Shown: positions 11,690 through 22,945 of the stretch, piece by piece
How positions within the stretch are numbered: the stretch's first letter is position 1
Layout of the letters: every line of letters begins with the position of its first letter
From: Aselliscus stoliczkanus
Lineage: Eukaryota; Chordata; Mammalia; Chiroptera; Hipposideridae
Length of the DNA: 64,000 nucleotides
Direction of reading: 5' to 3'
NCBI GenBank assembly: GCA_033961575.1
Contig: CM066727.1
Location: 116,610,434-116,674,433 of the forward strand
The notes under the pieces: model-generated
Database searches by the model: none
Told to the model about the DNA's origin: nothing
What the model saw: only the letters and a program-made list of their open reading frames with translations
Made by a program: the position numbers and the translations under genes

Positions 11690-12545
11690 CTCACTTTTTT
11701 TGAAGTTAAACTTTTTATTTTGAGATGTCTATTCACATATAGTTGTAAGAAACAATACAGAGAGATCCTATGTACTTTTTACCCAGTTACCCTTCACGGT
11801 ACCACCTTTCAACATCATAGTACAGCAAATCCTCGAATAATGTCATTTAGTTCAATGCTGTTTTGTTATAACATTGATGAGATGCCCTAGGCACTGAACT
11901 CCTGTGTATATCAGTTACCCTATGGTAAAACTGGTTTCAATATACATCATTTCTTAAAGTTGCAAAAGTTGCAACTTAAAGTTGCAAAACCTAGGGACGA
12001 TATTAACTGAGAGTTTACTGTACAATATCACAACCAGGGTAGTGACAATAATACAGTAAACATACAGGACATTCTCACTACCATAAGGATTTTTCACATT
12101 GCCCTTTCATAGCCACACCCATTTTCCTCCCTCAACCACCTGTTGTCAATCCCTGGCAACCACTAACCTCTTCTCCCTTTCTATAACTTTACCATTTCAA
12201 AACTGTTACTATGAATGGCATCATACAGTACATAACCCTTTGGGATTGGCTGTCTTCCCCACTAAACATAAAACCTGGAGATTGATCCAGGGGTTGTTAC
12301 TTGCACTGTAGTTTGCTCCTTCTTATCACTGAGTGATATTCCATGGCATGGATGTGCCAGTTTCCCTAACCATTCCCACAAAGGAGGACACCTGGGTTGT
12401 TTCCAGTCAGGGGCTACTACAAATAATGCCTCTAGAAACATCCCCATGCAGTTTTTGGTGGAAACATAGTTTTCATTTCTCGGGGAGAGATATCCAGGAA
12501 TGCAATTGCTGGGTCATGTTCTAGGAGCATATTTAATGAGCTGGC
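11690..12545 (-). mobile_element. L1M 3' end and ORF2 C-terminus, carrying a Tigger-like MITE
   Basis: Read on the minus strand this is an old L1 3' UTR (11690-12180) and ORF2 C-terminal DNA (12180-12545) that continues at 12958 beyond a SINE. A DNA transposon (11823-12020) interrupts the 3' UTR. The ORF2 piece has a close inverted relative at 47.23-47.60 kb. Confidence 0.8.
11823..12020. mobile_element. Tigger/pogo-like MITE, 198 bp
   Basis: Ends are CAGCAAATCCTCGAATAAT and, in complement, CAGTAAACTCTCAGTTAAT, flanked by TA dinucleotides (11821-11822 and 12021-12022). The CAG start, a CTC a few bases in and a TA target are typical of Tigger/pogo relatives. An internal 'aaagttgcaaaagttgcaac' tandem lies near 11956-11990. 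No coding sequence. Confidence 0.72.
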
Positions 12546-12551
12546 TTGGGA

Positions 12552-12957
12552 GGGCCGGCTGAGTGGCGCATTGGTTAAGAGCTGGTTTTAGGATGCCAGC
12601 GGCCCCGGTTCAGATTCCACATATGAGGGCCAGTGACACTGCCCTCTACAGCTAACAACAGCTCCACCTGGAGCTGGGCTATGCAAGCCTCGGCGACAGT
12701 GTAGGCTGCAGCAGGCTGCCATAGGCTACAGTGAGTGGCCGGTAGACAGCGTGAGTGGCTGGCAGCCAGCGTGAGCTGCCAATAGCCGCAATGAGCAACC
12801 ACCCAGAGGCCGGTGACCAATCTGCCTCATCCAGGAAGACAATGTCCTCCGCAACTAGACTGAAGAACAAAAGGACAACAACTTGTCTGTTCCCCTTCCC
12901 TGGTTCCCCAACGCTGTTCCCCACCCCCAATTCCCCAATAAAACCTTTAAAAAAACA
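12552..12957 (+). mobile_element. Full-length type A SINE
   Basis: The head begins GGCCGGCTGAGTGGCGCA, and the B box region is CCCCGGTTCAGATTCC. The body has serial 'gtgagtggc' repeats (12728-12800), then 'tgaagaacaaaaggac', then C-rich tail 'ttccccaataaaacc' and a short A run. It sits inside L1M DNA, whose ORF2 C-terminal homology resumes at about 12960. I could not define a clear target-site duplication. Confidence 0.9.
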
Positions 12958-13790
12958 ACCCAAAAACTGCCAAACTGTCTTCCAAAGTGGTTTTTTACAT
13001 TCCCTCCAGCGCTGTATGAGGAATCCAGCATTTGGTGGTGTCATTTATTTTTACACACTATTTTGTAATACACTTTTAATTTTAGGATAGGTTTAGATAG
13101 AAAAGTTGCAAAGATAATACAGAGAGGTCCATGAAAGCAATTGAGAAATGACTGAGAAATTGAGTCCCTCACTCAGTTTCCCATTGTTCACATCTTCCAT
13201 TTGTGTGGCACCTTTGGAGGAACAGACGATGACACATGACTTTGAACTAAACTCCATAGTATGTCCAGATTTCACCGGTTTGTCCCTAGTGCCCTTTCTC
13301 TGTTGGAGGATCCCATCTAGGGTCCCTTGTTACTTTTATTTGTCATGTCTCCTTAGCCCTTTCTGGTCTATTACAGTTTCTCAGACTTTTCTTGTTTTAG
13401 ATGACCTTAAGAATTTTGAGGTGTGCTGGCCAGGTATTTTGTAGAATATCCTTCAATTTGTGTTTGTTTTGTTTTTCTCATGGTTAGAGTGGAGTGATGG
13501 ATTTGAGGGTGGTTACCACAAAGGTGGAGTGCATTCCCATCACATCAAATCAAGGGTACCTGCATTCAACATGAGTGATGATGTTAACCTGGTCACCCAG
13601 GTGAGGGAGGTTGGCCAGGTTTCTGCACTGTCAGGTAACTCTTTTCCTCCCCTCCTCTTTCTTCATATTTTACTCTTTGAAAGCAAGTTCTTTGCACAGC
13701 CCACACCCACAGATTTGAAGTTAAGCTTTATCTCTTTGAGTAGGAAGTATCTACATGAATTATTTAGGATTTTTCAGTCCTTTTTTTTTT
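12958..13790 (-). mobile_element. Composite L1M 3' ends (A copy of an inverted pair)
   Basis: From 12958 to about 13070 the minus strand reads as ORF2 C-terminal L1 DNA. From 13080 to 13790 it reads as the 3' UTR and end of another old L1 ('gcaacttttctatctaaacc' on the minus strand). The 13093-13405 part matches 46770-47095 in inverted orientation with only about eight differences by eye. The adjoining parts match much less well. Confidence 0.8.
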
Positions 13791-13955
13791 AAATTGGGTA
13801 AGAGTGTATTTTTCCAGGACCCATCAGCTCCAAGTCAAGTAGTTGTTTCAATCTAGTTGTGGAGGGTGCAGCTCTGTGGCCCATGTGGGGATTGAACCAG
13901 CAATCTTGGTGTTATCAGCACGTGCTCTAACCACCTGAGCTAACCGGCCATCCCC
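13783..13955 (-). mobile_element. Type B SINE fragment
   Basis: On the minus strand the head reads GGCCGGTTAGCTCAGGTGG, with A box and a B box GGTTCAATCCCC near 13885. It then has body sequence and an A tract (T run at 13781-13790). Target duplication TTCAGTCCT / CTCAGTCCT lies at about 13774 and 13956. Confidence 0.8.
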
Positions 13956-13971
13956 CTCAGTCCTATTTTTT

Positions 13972-14074
13972 TTTTTTTTTTATAGCTGAGCCATCCTGCC
14001 ACTTGTTGGCAGCTCAGCTCGGGCTGGGAATCAAACCAGCGATGCTGTTGCTCAGAGCTCGCACTCTTGAACGA
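13972..14074 (-). mobile_element. Truncated type B SINE
   Basis: The minus strand reads 'agagtgcgagctctgagcaa', then 'ggtttgattcccagcc', 'agctgagctgccaacaagtg', and an A tract (T run 13966-13981). Target duplication AGTCCTATTTTTT occurs at 13959 and about 14075. The 5' head is missing. It inserted next to the previous SINE, re-using the same target sequence. Confidence 0.82.
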
Positions 14075-14256
14075 AGTCCTATTTTTTAATATAGCCACTC
14101 TGATAGGTATGTAATGATACCTCATGATTTTAATTCACATCGGCCTAATGGTTAATGATATTGAATATCTTTGCATGTGCTTAATTACCATCTATTATAT
14201 AATACAATATAATCCTCTTCTGTGAAATGTCTCTACATATCTTTTGCCCATTTTCT

Positions 14257-14299
14257 TTTTTTTTTTTGAAGACTTATTTTATTTTACTTTTTGTTGGTT

Positions 14300-14336
<37 letters not shown>

Positions 14337-14722
14337 TTTAATGTCATTTTTATTGTGAAATAAACATTGTTTTTTAATTTGCTTCAGGTGTACAACACAG
14401 TGCAATAGTTATACTTTTTACCCCTCAAAGTGACAACACCCCTCCCCTAATTCTCCACACCACTCCTCCCCCAATATCATACATATCTATTACAATTCCT
14501 TTGACTCCCTTCCACAGAATAATCCACATCCCGTGACTATATATATTCAATTACAGTTGGCATACAATATTATACAACATCATTTTCAGGTATACGGTGC
14601 AGTGATCAAGCCTCTACTCCATCCAAGAAGTGGTCTCCCTAACAAGACATGTGACCATCTGACACCCCACAAAATATTTACAGCATTATTACATTCCCTG
14701 AACTGTCTTTCATATCCCTGTT
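14257..14722 (-). mobile_element. 5'-truncated younger L1 (3' UTR only)
   Basis: This is the 3' UTR of the same family as the L1s at 24.2-30.95 and 39.1-42.2 kb. Shared landmarks are the 'caggtgtacaacacagtgca' end, 'gtgatcaagcc', 'agacatgtgaccatctga' and the A/T tail with (ATT)n. A perfect 16-base target duplication CTTTTGCCCATTTTCT flanks it (14241-14256 and 14723-14738). This looks like target-primed insertion of a severely 5'-truncated copy. Confidence 0.93.
14305..14338. repeat. (ATT)n microsatellite in L1 tail
   Basis: About ten copies of ATT at the 3' (A-rich) end of the younger L1, probably grown from its poly-A tail. Confidence 0.9.
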
Positions 14723-16710
14723 CTTTTGCCCATTTTCTAATTGGACTTTTTTTTACAGTTGAGTTCAGAAAGTTTGTTTTTATACATTCTAGATACTATT
14801 CTATTTTCAGATATAAAATTTGCAAATATTTCCTTGCAGTCTGTAGATTGTCTTTTCACCCTCTTTACAGAGCATTTTACAGAGCAAAAGGTTTTAATTT
14901 TGATGAAATCTAATTTATCAGTTTTCCCCTTTGTGAATCATACTTTTGGTGTCAAGTCTAAGAACTCTGCCTAGTCCCAAAATGTGAAGATTTTTTTCCT
15001 TTGATTTTATTTAAAAGATTTGTAAAAGATTTATATTTAAATCTATGATCCATTTTGAGTCAAATTTTTGTATAAGAGGTGAGACTTAAGTTGAGGTTCA
15101 TTTTTATATCTATGGATATTTATTTGCTTCAGCATCTTTTGTGAAAGGGATTGTCTTTCCCTCAATTGAATTGCTTTTGCACCGTTTTCAAAAAAAAGTT
15201 GGACCTACTTTTGTGGGTCTGTTTCTTGTTTCTCCATTCCATTCTATTGATCTCTGTATTTATCTTTCTGCCAATAACCCATAGTTTTTGAGTGCTCTAA
15301 CTATATTATAAGTCTTAAAATTGGATAGACTGATTACTCCCACTTTATTCTTGTTTCAAAATTGTTTTAGCTATTCTAGTTCCTCTGTTTTTCCATTTAA
15401 GTTTTAGAATAACATTGTGTATATCCATCAAAAATCTTGCTGAAATTCTGTTAAATCTGTCAATTTGTGAAGAACTGACACCTTTACTGTGCGGAACCTT
15501 CTAATCCATACACATAGTATGTCTCTCCATTCTTTGATTTCTTTCCTTAGTATTTTATAGTTTTCAACATAGAATTTTGTACATGTCTTGTTAGACTTAC
15601 ACCTAACGGTTTAATTTTTAAGTGTAAATGGTATTGTATTACTAGTTTTGGTGTCCACATGTTCCTTGCTATTATTATATAAAAATATAAATTTATCTTG
15701 TATGCTGCAACTTCACTGAACTCACTTATTAGGTTAGAATTTTTTTGTAGTTTACTTGGGATTCCCTTTGTAGACAGACATTATGTCATCTGCAAATAGA
15801 GGCAGTTTAATTTCTTTATAATCCATATGCCGTTTACTTCCGTTTTTTGCCTCCTTTCACTGGCTGGACCTTCTAGCAATATGTTGAAAGACAGTGCTGA
15901 CCATGAATATCCTTGCTTTGTTCCTGATCTTAGGGGGATAGCATTTAGGCTTTCATCATTAATTATAATGTTAGCTGTAGGTTTTTGAAGACGCTTTATA
16001 TCAAATTGAGGAAGTTTCATTCCACTTTTTTTCTGAGAGTTTTTAACACGAATGTATATTGAATTTTGTCAAATGCTTTTCTACATTGGTTGATATGATC
16101 ATGTGATTTTTTTCTTTTGCCTGTTTATATGATAGATTGATTGATTTTCCAATATTAAACCAGCATTACATCCCTAGAATAAACCCCACTTTGTCATTGT
16201 GTATGTACATTTCCTTTTATATATTGTTGAATTGTTTTTCCCAATATTTTGTTAAGGTTTCTGTGTTGGGATATTAGTCTGTAGTGGTTTTGTTTTTCTG
16301 TGTTTGTATCTTTATGGTTTTCTGATCAGAGTAATACTGGCTTCATGAAATGCGTTGGGAAGTATTTCTTCCTCTTTTATTTTCTAGAAGAGATTATATA
16401 GAATTAGTGTTAGTTCTTCTTTAAATGTTTTGTAGAATTCTCCAGTGAAACCATCTGGCTCTCGAGATTTTTTTGGGGGGAGTTTTAAAATGATAAATTC
16501 AATTATACTAAGAGTTACAGGGCTATTCGAATTTTGAATTTCATATTGAGTCAGTTGTAGTGGTTTGTATTTTAAAAGAAGTTGTTTATTTCATCTAAGT
16601 TTTCCAATTTACATGTGTAGAGTTGTTAGTAGTTTTCCTTTACTAGCCTCTTGACATTTGTAAGATCTGTAGTGATGTCCTGTGTTTCATTCTTGACGCC
16701 TTGTTACAAC

Positions 16711-17140
16711 CTGGCAAGAATGGAAGTCTAGGCACCCTATGCCGCCTTTCCCAGCCTGGGTGAAGGTGGGGCCACAGCTTTTCTTTGGCTTTGGCTTTGG
16801 CTAGAGTACACACTTACAGACTAAGAATTTTCTGTATTGTTAGACTGCCCTTTTTCCTGGTCCTTTGGCTAGAGAGAAAAGGTTTTGTTGGGCTTTGTCT
16901 GTGTCCTTTGGTGTTTCCAGGTTGCCGGCTTCTTCAGCTCCAAGTGTGGGATCTATGAGGCTAATAACAGCAACAACCACCCACGGAGCTCACCACTGTG
17001 CTGCTCCTGGGTCCAGCTTTCAGTCTTCTTATGTTTGTTCTATATATCATGTCCAGGGTTTTTCATTGTACTTAGTGGGAAAAATAGAGAAAAGTATATC
17101 TCTTCTGTCTTTCTGGAAGTCAAAGTCAAGACTTCCCACT
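16711..17140 (-). mobile_element. Probable L1M 5' region
   Basis: This stretch follows the ORF2 remnant without a clear boundary. It has the mixed-composition look of L1 5'-UTR/ORF1 DNA, ending near 'gtcaagacttcccac'. Two overlapping frames of 86-94 codons (16865-17149) show no known domain and are taken as chance. Assignment is tentative. Confidence 0.4.
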
Positions 17141-17149
17141 TTTAAGTAA

Positions 17150-18420
17150 CCTGAATGATGTTTCAGAGGCTCTCTTACATTTAGGAAGTTTACAGTTAAG
17201 TTGAGGGGACACAATTAACCCATATGAACTAGGAATCAATATAAGTCAAAATTTAATTCAGGGCTCACTTGTACAGTATCAGAATATCAGGACAGTAAGG
17301 ATTCAGAGAAGAAAGGGAACAAAACAAAGATGACAAACCATCTGTATGTTCATGTATAATGTAAAATATTTGTTTGGATAGTCAAAAGAGTACTCTCGCT
17401 TCAACACCTGGAGGTTTGAAAATTAACCAAGAGTTATATGACTTATTTCATTCCTTTTATTTGCATAGACAGGACTTATTTCCGTGGTTATCACCACAAT
17501 ACTCAATTCTATCAATTTATTTAGTAGGTTTGTTCGGAGATTAGTATCATAGTGAGTCATTTTACATAAACGCTGTGTTGCACAGTCAAATGTCCCCATG
17601 TGGACTGAGCCTCTAAGGATATAGTGCCAAGTTCCAGATATGTAAAGACATCTGTTTGGAGATAGAAAAGTCACCAATCTTCCTGGTGTTTCCAAAGAGA
17701 TATTTTGACCTGCTAAGGACACGCAGAGGTCTAGGTTTTTCCCTTTTTATTCAGGTATGGCATCGTGTTAAATACAGCCTCAGTCTCACATAACTTTGAG
17801 GGATAAAGAATGTGTGCAGTGTTAGCATAATGTGGGGTGTGGCTTTAATCAGGGTATATGGGAGGGTGTGTGCTTGGCAGACGGACTCCCCTGGGCCCCA
17901 TGGCTTCCTTCTGGCCTTTCTGCTGCCTCCCTCTGCTCTCTTCCTCTTTCTGCTGCTTCATGAGAAGGGTAGACCTTCAGGTCAGCAAGCCTCTCCGTGG
18001 ACATGCTCCTCATTGTAAAAGTATTAAGATCTTATTCTAGAAATGTAGCCTCTGTAATTTATTGTTTCAAGCTGCAAAATGGTAACTGTAATGCCTGTAG
18101 CCTTCCCCCAGTCAAAAAAAAATAGTTCTAGGAATATTTCCAAAGATAGTCACTTTGATTGAGGAAGATACGGCTGACCAAGAAATGAAAACATGTACTT
18201 TCTCATGACTTTCTTCAGCTAATACTATTCCTTAGGCCTCAGCTTACCTCTCTGTAAATCTTACATTCTCAGAACTATCTTTGAGGAATGAAAGAGACAT
18301 TATTAGTAAAGCGTATTTAGCTCCTAAGAGAATAATCATGTGTACCTACCATATAAAGATAATAGTACAGGATAAGATTGTATCCAGTTAGGAATTGCAT
18401 TCAGTTATAACAGAAACTTT
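17150..18420. other. Single-copy DNA, no gene recognised
   Basis: Frames here are at most 99 codons and show no domain. The 17860-18010 part is C/T-rich and gives two overlapping 60-68 codon frames of low complexity (Leu, Phe, Pro, Ser), which I reject as genes. No young repeat is present. Confidence 0.5.
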
Positions 18421-18424
18421 GGCG

Positions 18425-18900
18425 GGGGGGAAAGCAGTTAATTAATAGGTTTATTTTTTCCTTACATAAAGAAGGTCCAGAGGTAGACAGTCTAAGGCCA
18501 GAATAGTAGTTCAATAATGCCATTAACATACCAAGCTCTTTTGTCACCTGCTTCATAATCCTTAATATAGTGCCTCTATCCTCAAGATAGCCTCCTGGTC
18601 ACAAAATGGCTGTTGCAACTCCAGCCACCACTTCTACATTCCAGACATTAAGAAAGTGAAGAGAAGAAACAAAAGGCATATGGCAGCTTAGTTAGTCCCT
18701 GTTTTGTAGGAACTCTCCTTAATAAGCCTCACCAAGAACTACTCATATCTCATTGGCCCACAGTTAGCCCCATGGTGCCCCTAATTCCAGGTGGGGATGG
18801 GAAATGGCATTCATTTTGCCTGAGCACATTGCCACGCCCTACACTCAAACAGGATTGTTAGGAAAGGGGAAAATGGATATTTGTAGGCAACTATAGCCTG
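18425..18900. repeat. Ancient mammal-wide interspersed repeat, family uncertain
   Basis: Motifs such as 'tcctggtcacaaaatggctg', 'tccagccaccacttctacat' and 'ctcattggcccacagttag' follow the order of a common old mammalian repeat. I recognise the pattern but cannot name it. No coding sequence. Confidence 0.45.
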
Positions 18901-20779
18901 TGCAACTGAAAATGCTACCAATTAACTTATTCCTTTTTTAGTATAATCAGACATTTCAAACATTCACAGAATTGATAGTAAGTGTCCATATCCATGGTCA
19001 GGTTATTTCATTCAAGGCAAGAATGTTCTCAAGTTGCCAGGTCATTGGGAAAGTCCAGGGCTTCAAGTGGCTGAATTAAAGGGCAGAAAATAGTGGTGAA
19101 TCTTCTCAAGTTTCCATTTGTCCTCCGAGATGATTCAGCCCTAAACATAATTTCTAACAATATTAACCTATGTACTTTATATATCAGTTTATCACCCAGA
19201 GTACCGGCCATGGTCATGACCCCATTTACTCTTCTTCACACCCCAGTGAGATGAGTGGAATAGAAGACGATAAGCCTCAGGTTTAAAATGACGGTCTCTG
19301 GTACTATAACTTTCTGGTAGGGCTGACGCTCTCAGCCTTCTGACACCAAACCCCCCCAGCTCCTTCCTCTACACTCTCTAATAACACCTGTCGGTATATG
19401 TTTTCTAATATAATAAACACACATTCGTCTCTTCAGTCTCATTTGATGCCATGTGAGGGAGACAGCACGTTCCTATCAGGGCCATTTCATAGCTGTGAAA
19501 GTGGACAGGTAATCATTATAAGGAAGAGGGCGTGGGGCCGGAACCCCACGGCAAACCCCTAACAAACCCCATTATTTGGGAGGACTCCCTCAGAAGGGTG
19601 GGTATCCCTCGTGAGGAGGCCCTTCTCCCATGTGACACTGGCATTCGAGCTCCTAGGTGCTTGGCACAGCCTGTGAGGGAGTGGGTGTGGGTGTGGGTGG
19701 TCTCCCTCCCCTCCCCGCCTGCACTCCCTCACACCCTTGTGCCCCCCACCCCTACCCCTCACGATGCCCCAGCAGTTTCAGCGTAAATCACAGAAGCAGA
19801 AGAAAATGTTCCTGAGGGATTGCCCTGGGAAATGTTTTCTTTTCCCAGGAGATATATTTGACACGAGATAAAGGGGCCGTGTGGAAAACAAACTCTTCAA
19901 TGCTGAGCTCCGTGTCACTGCTTGCTTTTCTCCCCTTTGCCCCCCTCTCTCGCACACACATTCATGCGATGGAAGACACCACGCTGTAAAATAACTCCCT
20001 TCCATGGGGATTTGCTTTCTGGAAAGCATTTCTCTGTAGGACAGCCGTCTCGGTCACCCTCATGGTTCGGTATTCCCAGGCCCCTCCAATGGACAAAAGC
20101 CCCAAACCTTGCTCACAAGTGTTTCCAGGGAAGAACATACATTGAAATAAGCTTGTTTGGGTACTTCTGGGTAATAGTGACCCAGATGCCTGAGAACTTG
20201 GTACAAATCCTTAACTTCCGGTCCCACTGCCACCGATGCCAGTGGCAGCAGGTTTGGCTTGTCCAACCTCCTCCTAGCCCTGGCGGAGTGAGCTTACCCA
20301 GCCCACTGCCCAGACCCCAGGATTCCTGCAGAGTTGAGCAGAGCCCCATCTATACTTCCCGTTCCCTCCCCAAAGAGGTGTCCAAGTGAAGAAGATAAAC
20401 AACCAGTTTCCAGAAGATTTCCACATTATACACATTTAGCTGGATCACTAAATAACCAGCTTGGGTTTTCTGAGGGCAATAGGGCATTTCTGCTTCTTCC
20501 AGAAAGCCCTCCTCAATTTGCCCAATTCTAGTGAACTCTCCGCTTTAAATTCGAAATACTCATTGACTGTATGACTCCTGCCTGAGTTGCTTCATTCGGT
20601 TCGTTAAGGTCTCCTGCTTGCGCGTATCGTTAGTCACGTCTTTGCATTAGTCACGCCTTCGCACACCTGCCACTCTCTCCTCACATCTCCACTGCGGCCT
20701 CGGCCCTCAGCGTCCTCCACAGTGCCCCACACAAGGTTTCACCATCCTCACCTTGGACCATTTGCTTGTTGATACATAT
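18901..20779. other. Single-copy DNA, partly GC-rich
   Basis: The region from 19500 to 20400 is richer in G+C and holds the longest chance frame here (19922-20389, plus, 155 codons). That frame is Pro/Ser-rich with no recognisable domain, and frames on the opposite strand overlap it. I see no splice-bounded coding pattern I could defend. Confidence 0.45.
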
Positions 20780-20950
20780 TATCATAATTCAGTAAACTAC
20801 CATTTGCCTGGCAACATGTTGGGTATTTTGTATATATGCTGTTTAATATTCCCACTGTTCCAAGAAGGAGGTATTATTAGCCCCACTTCAAAGATGAGCC
20901 AAGTTAATTTTCTTAATTTCCTGACATCACCAAGAACCAACGTATGAACC
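20780..20950 (-). repeat. MIR-family SINE
   Basis: Reverse MIR order: 'gcctggcaacatgttgggta', 'tattattagccccacttcaa', 'agatgagccaagttaa', 'tgacatcaccaagaac'. Diverged. Confidence 0.72.
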
Positions 20951-21739
20951 ACGTGGTTGATGAAAGCTTTGTGGGAAACGGCCCCTGGAGCAGTCAGCCT
21001 ACCTCCAGTCAGCCCTTGACCCTCCGTGCTCCTGAAAGCTTGCCGCACCTTCAGTGACTCCCATTGTTATGCCTCAGTTTCCCAAATCTGAGGTGGTCCT
21101 TCTGCCTCATATGTGACGTGAGGATAAGAATGACTTCTTTGGTCTATAAACTTTGCCAGAAGGAGAATTCCCAGTTATCAGCAGAAATTGTTAAGAGCCC
21201 CATCCTTGCTCTGTAATAGAGCTTGGCCTTCTCTCTGCCCCCTTTTCCACTTCCTCCTGGCAGTCCCTTCTACCTCTGGACTGAGACAGCTGATAAAATG
21301 TCACAACTAAAGGAAAGGGCCTTAGTGCAGAATGGTCATCCAAGAGAGCTTACAAAATACCCTCTGGATCCTCTATGTGCTGAGAAGCCCAGACCAGCTG
21401 GATGACATTTTTCTCCCCAAGCTGGTAAAGCTACAACAGTTAAGAGGAAAGGGCTTGGCACCATGGCCTTGGGGTGGAGTTCAGCTCAGAGCCTTGGAGA
21501 AGCTGCCCAAGGTACTGGGTGGGCTTTTGCCTCTGGCCCTTCCCCCCGCCCCCATGCCCCTTTACCCCTTTGCCCCCTTGCCCCGGGGTGTGGTGCTTCC
21601 ACTGCTTCCCAGGACAGTGCCAAAATGCTGTGGGTCAGTAGTCAGGCCCTGCTGGTTTCAGTTTCTTTTCCTGAAATCTTGAAAAGGAGGAAGTGTAGCT
21701 ACAGGAGGAAAGATTGGGGATAGAGAGACCCAAGAGTGA

Positions 21740-21880
21740 AGCCCGCAGTGAGGGAATGGTTTTGCTGGTTCCAGGGTCTGTGACTGCCTCAATTTCCTTA
21801 TCTGTCAAACAGGGAGAAAAGTCTAGCATCTCTGACCTCACAGCATGTTATGGGGCAAAGTGAATGATAGGGTAATGGCA
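21740..21880 (+). repeat. MIR fragment
   Basis: Contains 'gactgcctcaatttccttat' and 'ctgtcaaacagggag', the MIR core in the forward direction. Short and diverged. The surrounding 20951-22279 DNA shows no gene; frames to 116 codons at 21332-21682 are Pro/Leu-rich and lack a domain. Confidence 0.65.
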
Positions 21881-22284
21881 ATACTTCCTTGAATTTCCTG
21901 TGAACCCTTGGAAGTCAGCATGTGAATCATACAAACAGCCCCAGTCCAAACAGCTCCCGGGCCTCTTCCCCACTCCATCAATGGGAGTGTGCATAGGAAA
22001 TGGAATTATAAACTCATCCTGAGTAAACTGTAATTAGGAAAATGAATTTCTGTGAAGACATATCATAGAATTTCAGTGTTGAAAGAAACCTTAAAGTTCA
22101 TGTATTATAATGATACCCAAACTAATAGAAACTATGTTTAGGTCATCTATTAGGAGTTTTCCATTCCTGTAGCATTGGGAATTGGAAATGAGGTCCTGGC
22201 AACATCCTCTCCCTGAAAACCACCAGTTACTTTCATAAGGATCATAATATTGTCCCACCAGGACCCCTGTGAAAGAGGAAGAAG

Positions 22285-22430
22285 GCAAGGATTATTATTC
22301 TAATTTTTGCAGATTTGGAAATTGGGACACCAAGATGTTAAGCAGCTTTGCCAAAGTCACACAGTAAACTGCAAGCAGAACTGGGGTACAATTCAGGTAT
22401 CCCTACCCCAAGATAGAGCCGCATGCCTAA
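22285..22430 (-). repeat. MIR SINE
   Basis: Reverse MIR motifs: 'attattattctaatttttgc', 'agatttggaaattgggacac', 'caaagtcacacagtaaac', then 'cagaactggggtacaattca'. Confidence 0.82.
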
Positions 22431-22828
22431 ATTATAGTGAACTCAGGCTTATAACAGTCCCTGTCTCTAAACAAAATACAGGAGCTTCTTGTCACAAAGC
22501 ATAATTAGAACAGGAAAAGGGCCACTAAAAATAGATGCTGAGATTTTACAGTAAACAGTAAAAACCACGAAAAATTATACTACAGATTATGAAACTATGC
22601 ACTGAAGAAAATAAATGTGGGTTATAGTTGCTGCTTTATGCAAAACCTTAGAATAAATAATCAAAAATTGATTTGCTTGGGCATCACTTTTCTTGCACAA
22701 TTTTGTGATGATGTCATAAGACATCTTTCAATTAATTTTGGCCTTTCTAAGTGCAGTAATATAGAGTCCCTTCATGACTTATCTCAAGGGCTCTTCTTTA
22801 ATCTTTTGATACTAAAACCTTCCTTTTT

Positions 22829-22945
22829 TGTTTTTTAATTTTTTAATTTTAAGGGCAGTGTCACTGTCCCTCATAAGTGGGATCCAAACCCGGGCCGCTG
22901 GCGTCCCAAGCCAGTTCTTAACCACCGCGCCACTCGGCCGGCCCC
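22829..22945 (-). mobile_element. Short type A SINE
   Basis: The minus strand begins GGCCGGCCGAGTGGCGCG, with B box CCCGGGTTTGGATCCC, then 'cagtgacactgccctt' and a short A-rich tail. A perfect target duplication AAAACCTTCCTTTTT flanks it (22814-22828 and 22946-22960), so this is a clean insertion. Confidence 0.95.

Larger units (their letters stand above)
14080..16710 (-). mobile_element. Old L1 ORF2 (L1M), interrupted by a younger L1 end
   Basis: Minus-strand L1 ORF2 from its C-terminus (14080) back to the region before the reverse transcriptase (16710). A younger L1 3' end splits it at 14257-14722. At 16020-15781 the remnant reads 'PTANIIIN..LNAIPLRSGTKQG', the reverse transcriptase motif before the active site, and ends with a decayed active-site stretch 'LNCLYLQMT'. 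Many stops and shifts. Confidence 0.87.

Noticed and set aside
12552..12625. tRNA-like sequences at SINE heads as tRNA genes
   Set aside because: They have A and B boxes but sit at the heads of SINEs with target duplications and poly-A tails, and do not fold as complete tRNAs by inspection.
13148..13444. Matching frames at 13.1-13.4 kb and 46.7-47.0 kb that look like a conserved protein
   Set aside because: The similarity is at DNA level within L1 3' UTR sequence, and both strands give equally conserved frames. Not a gene.
19922..20389. 155-codon plus-strand open frame
   Set aside because: No recognisable domain, Pro/Ser-rich, overlapped by frames on the other strand, and no supporting gene structure. 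Likely chance in GC-richer DNA.
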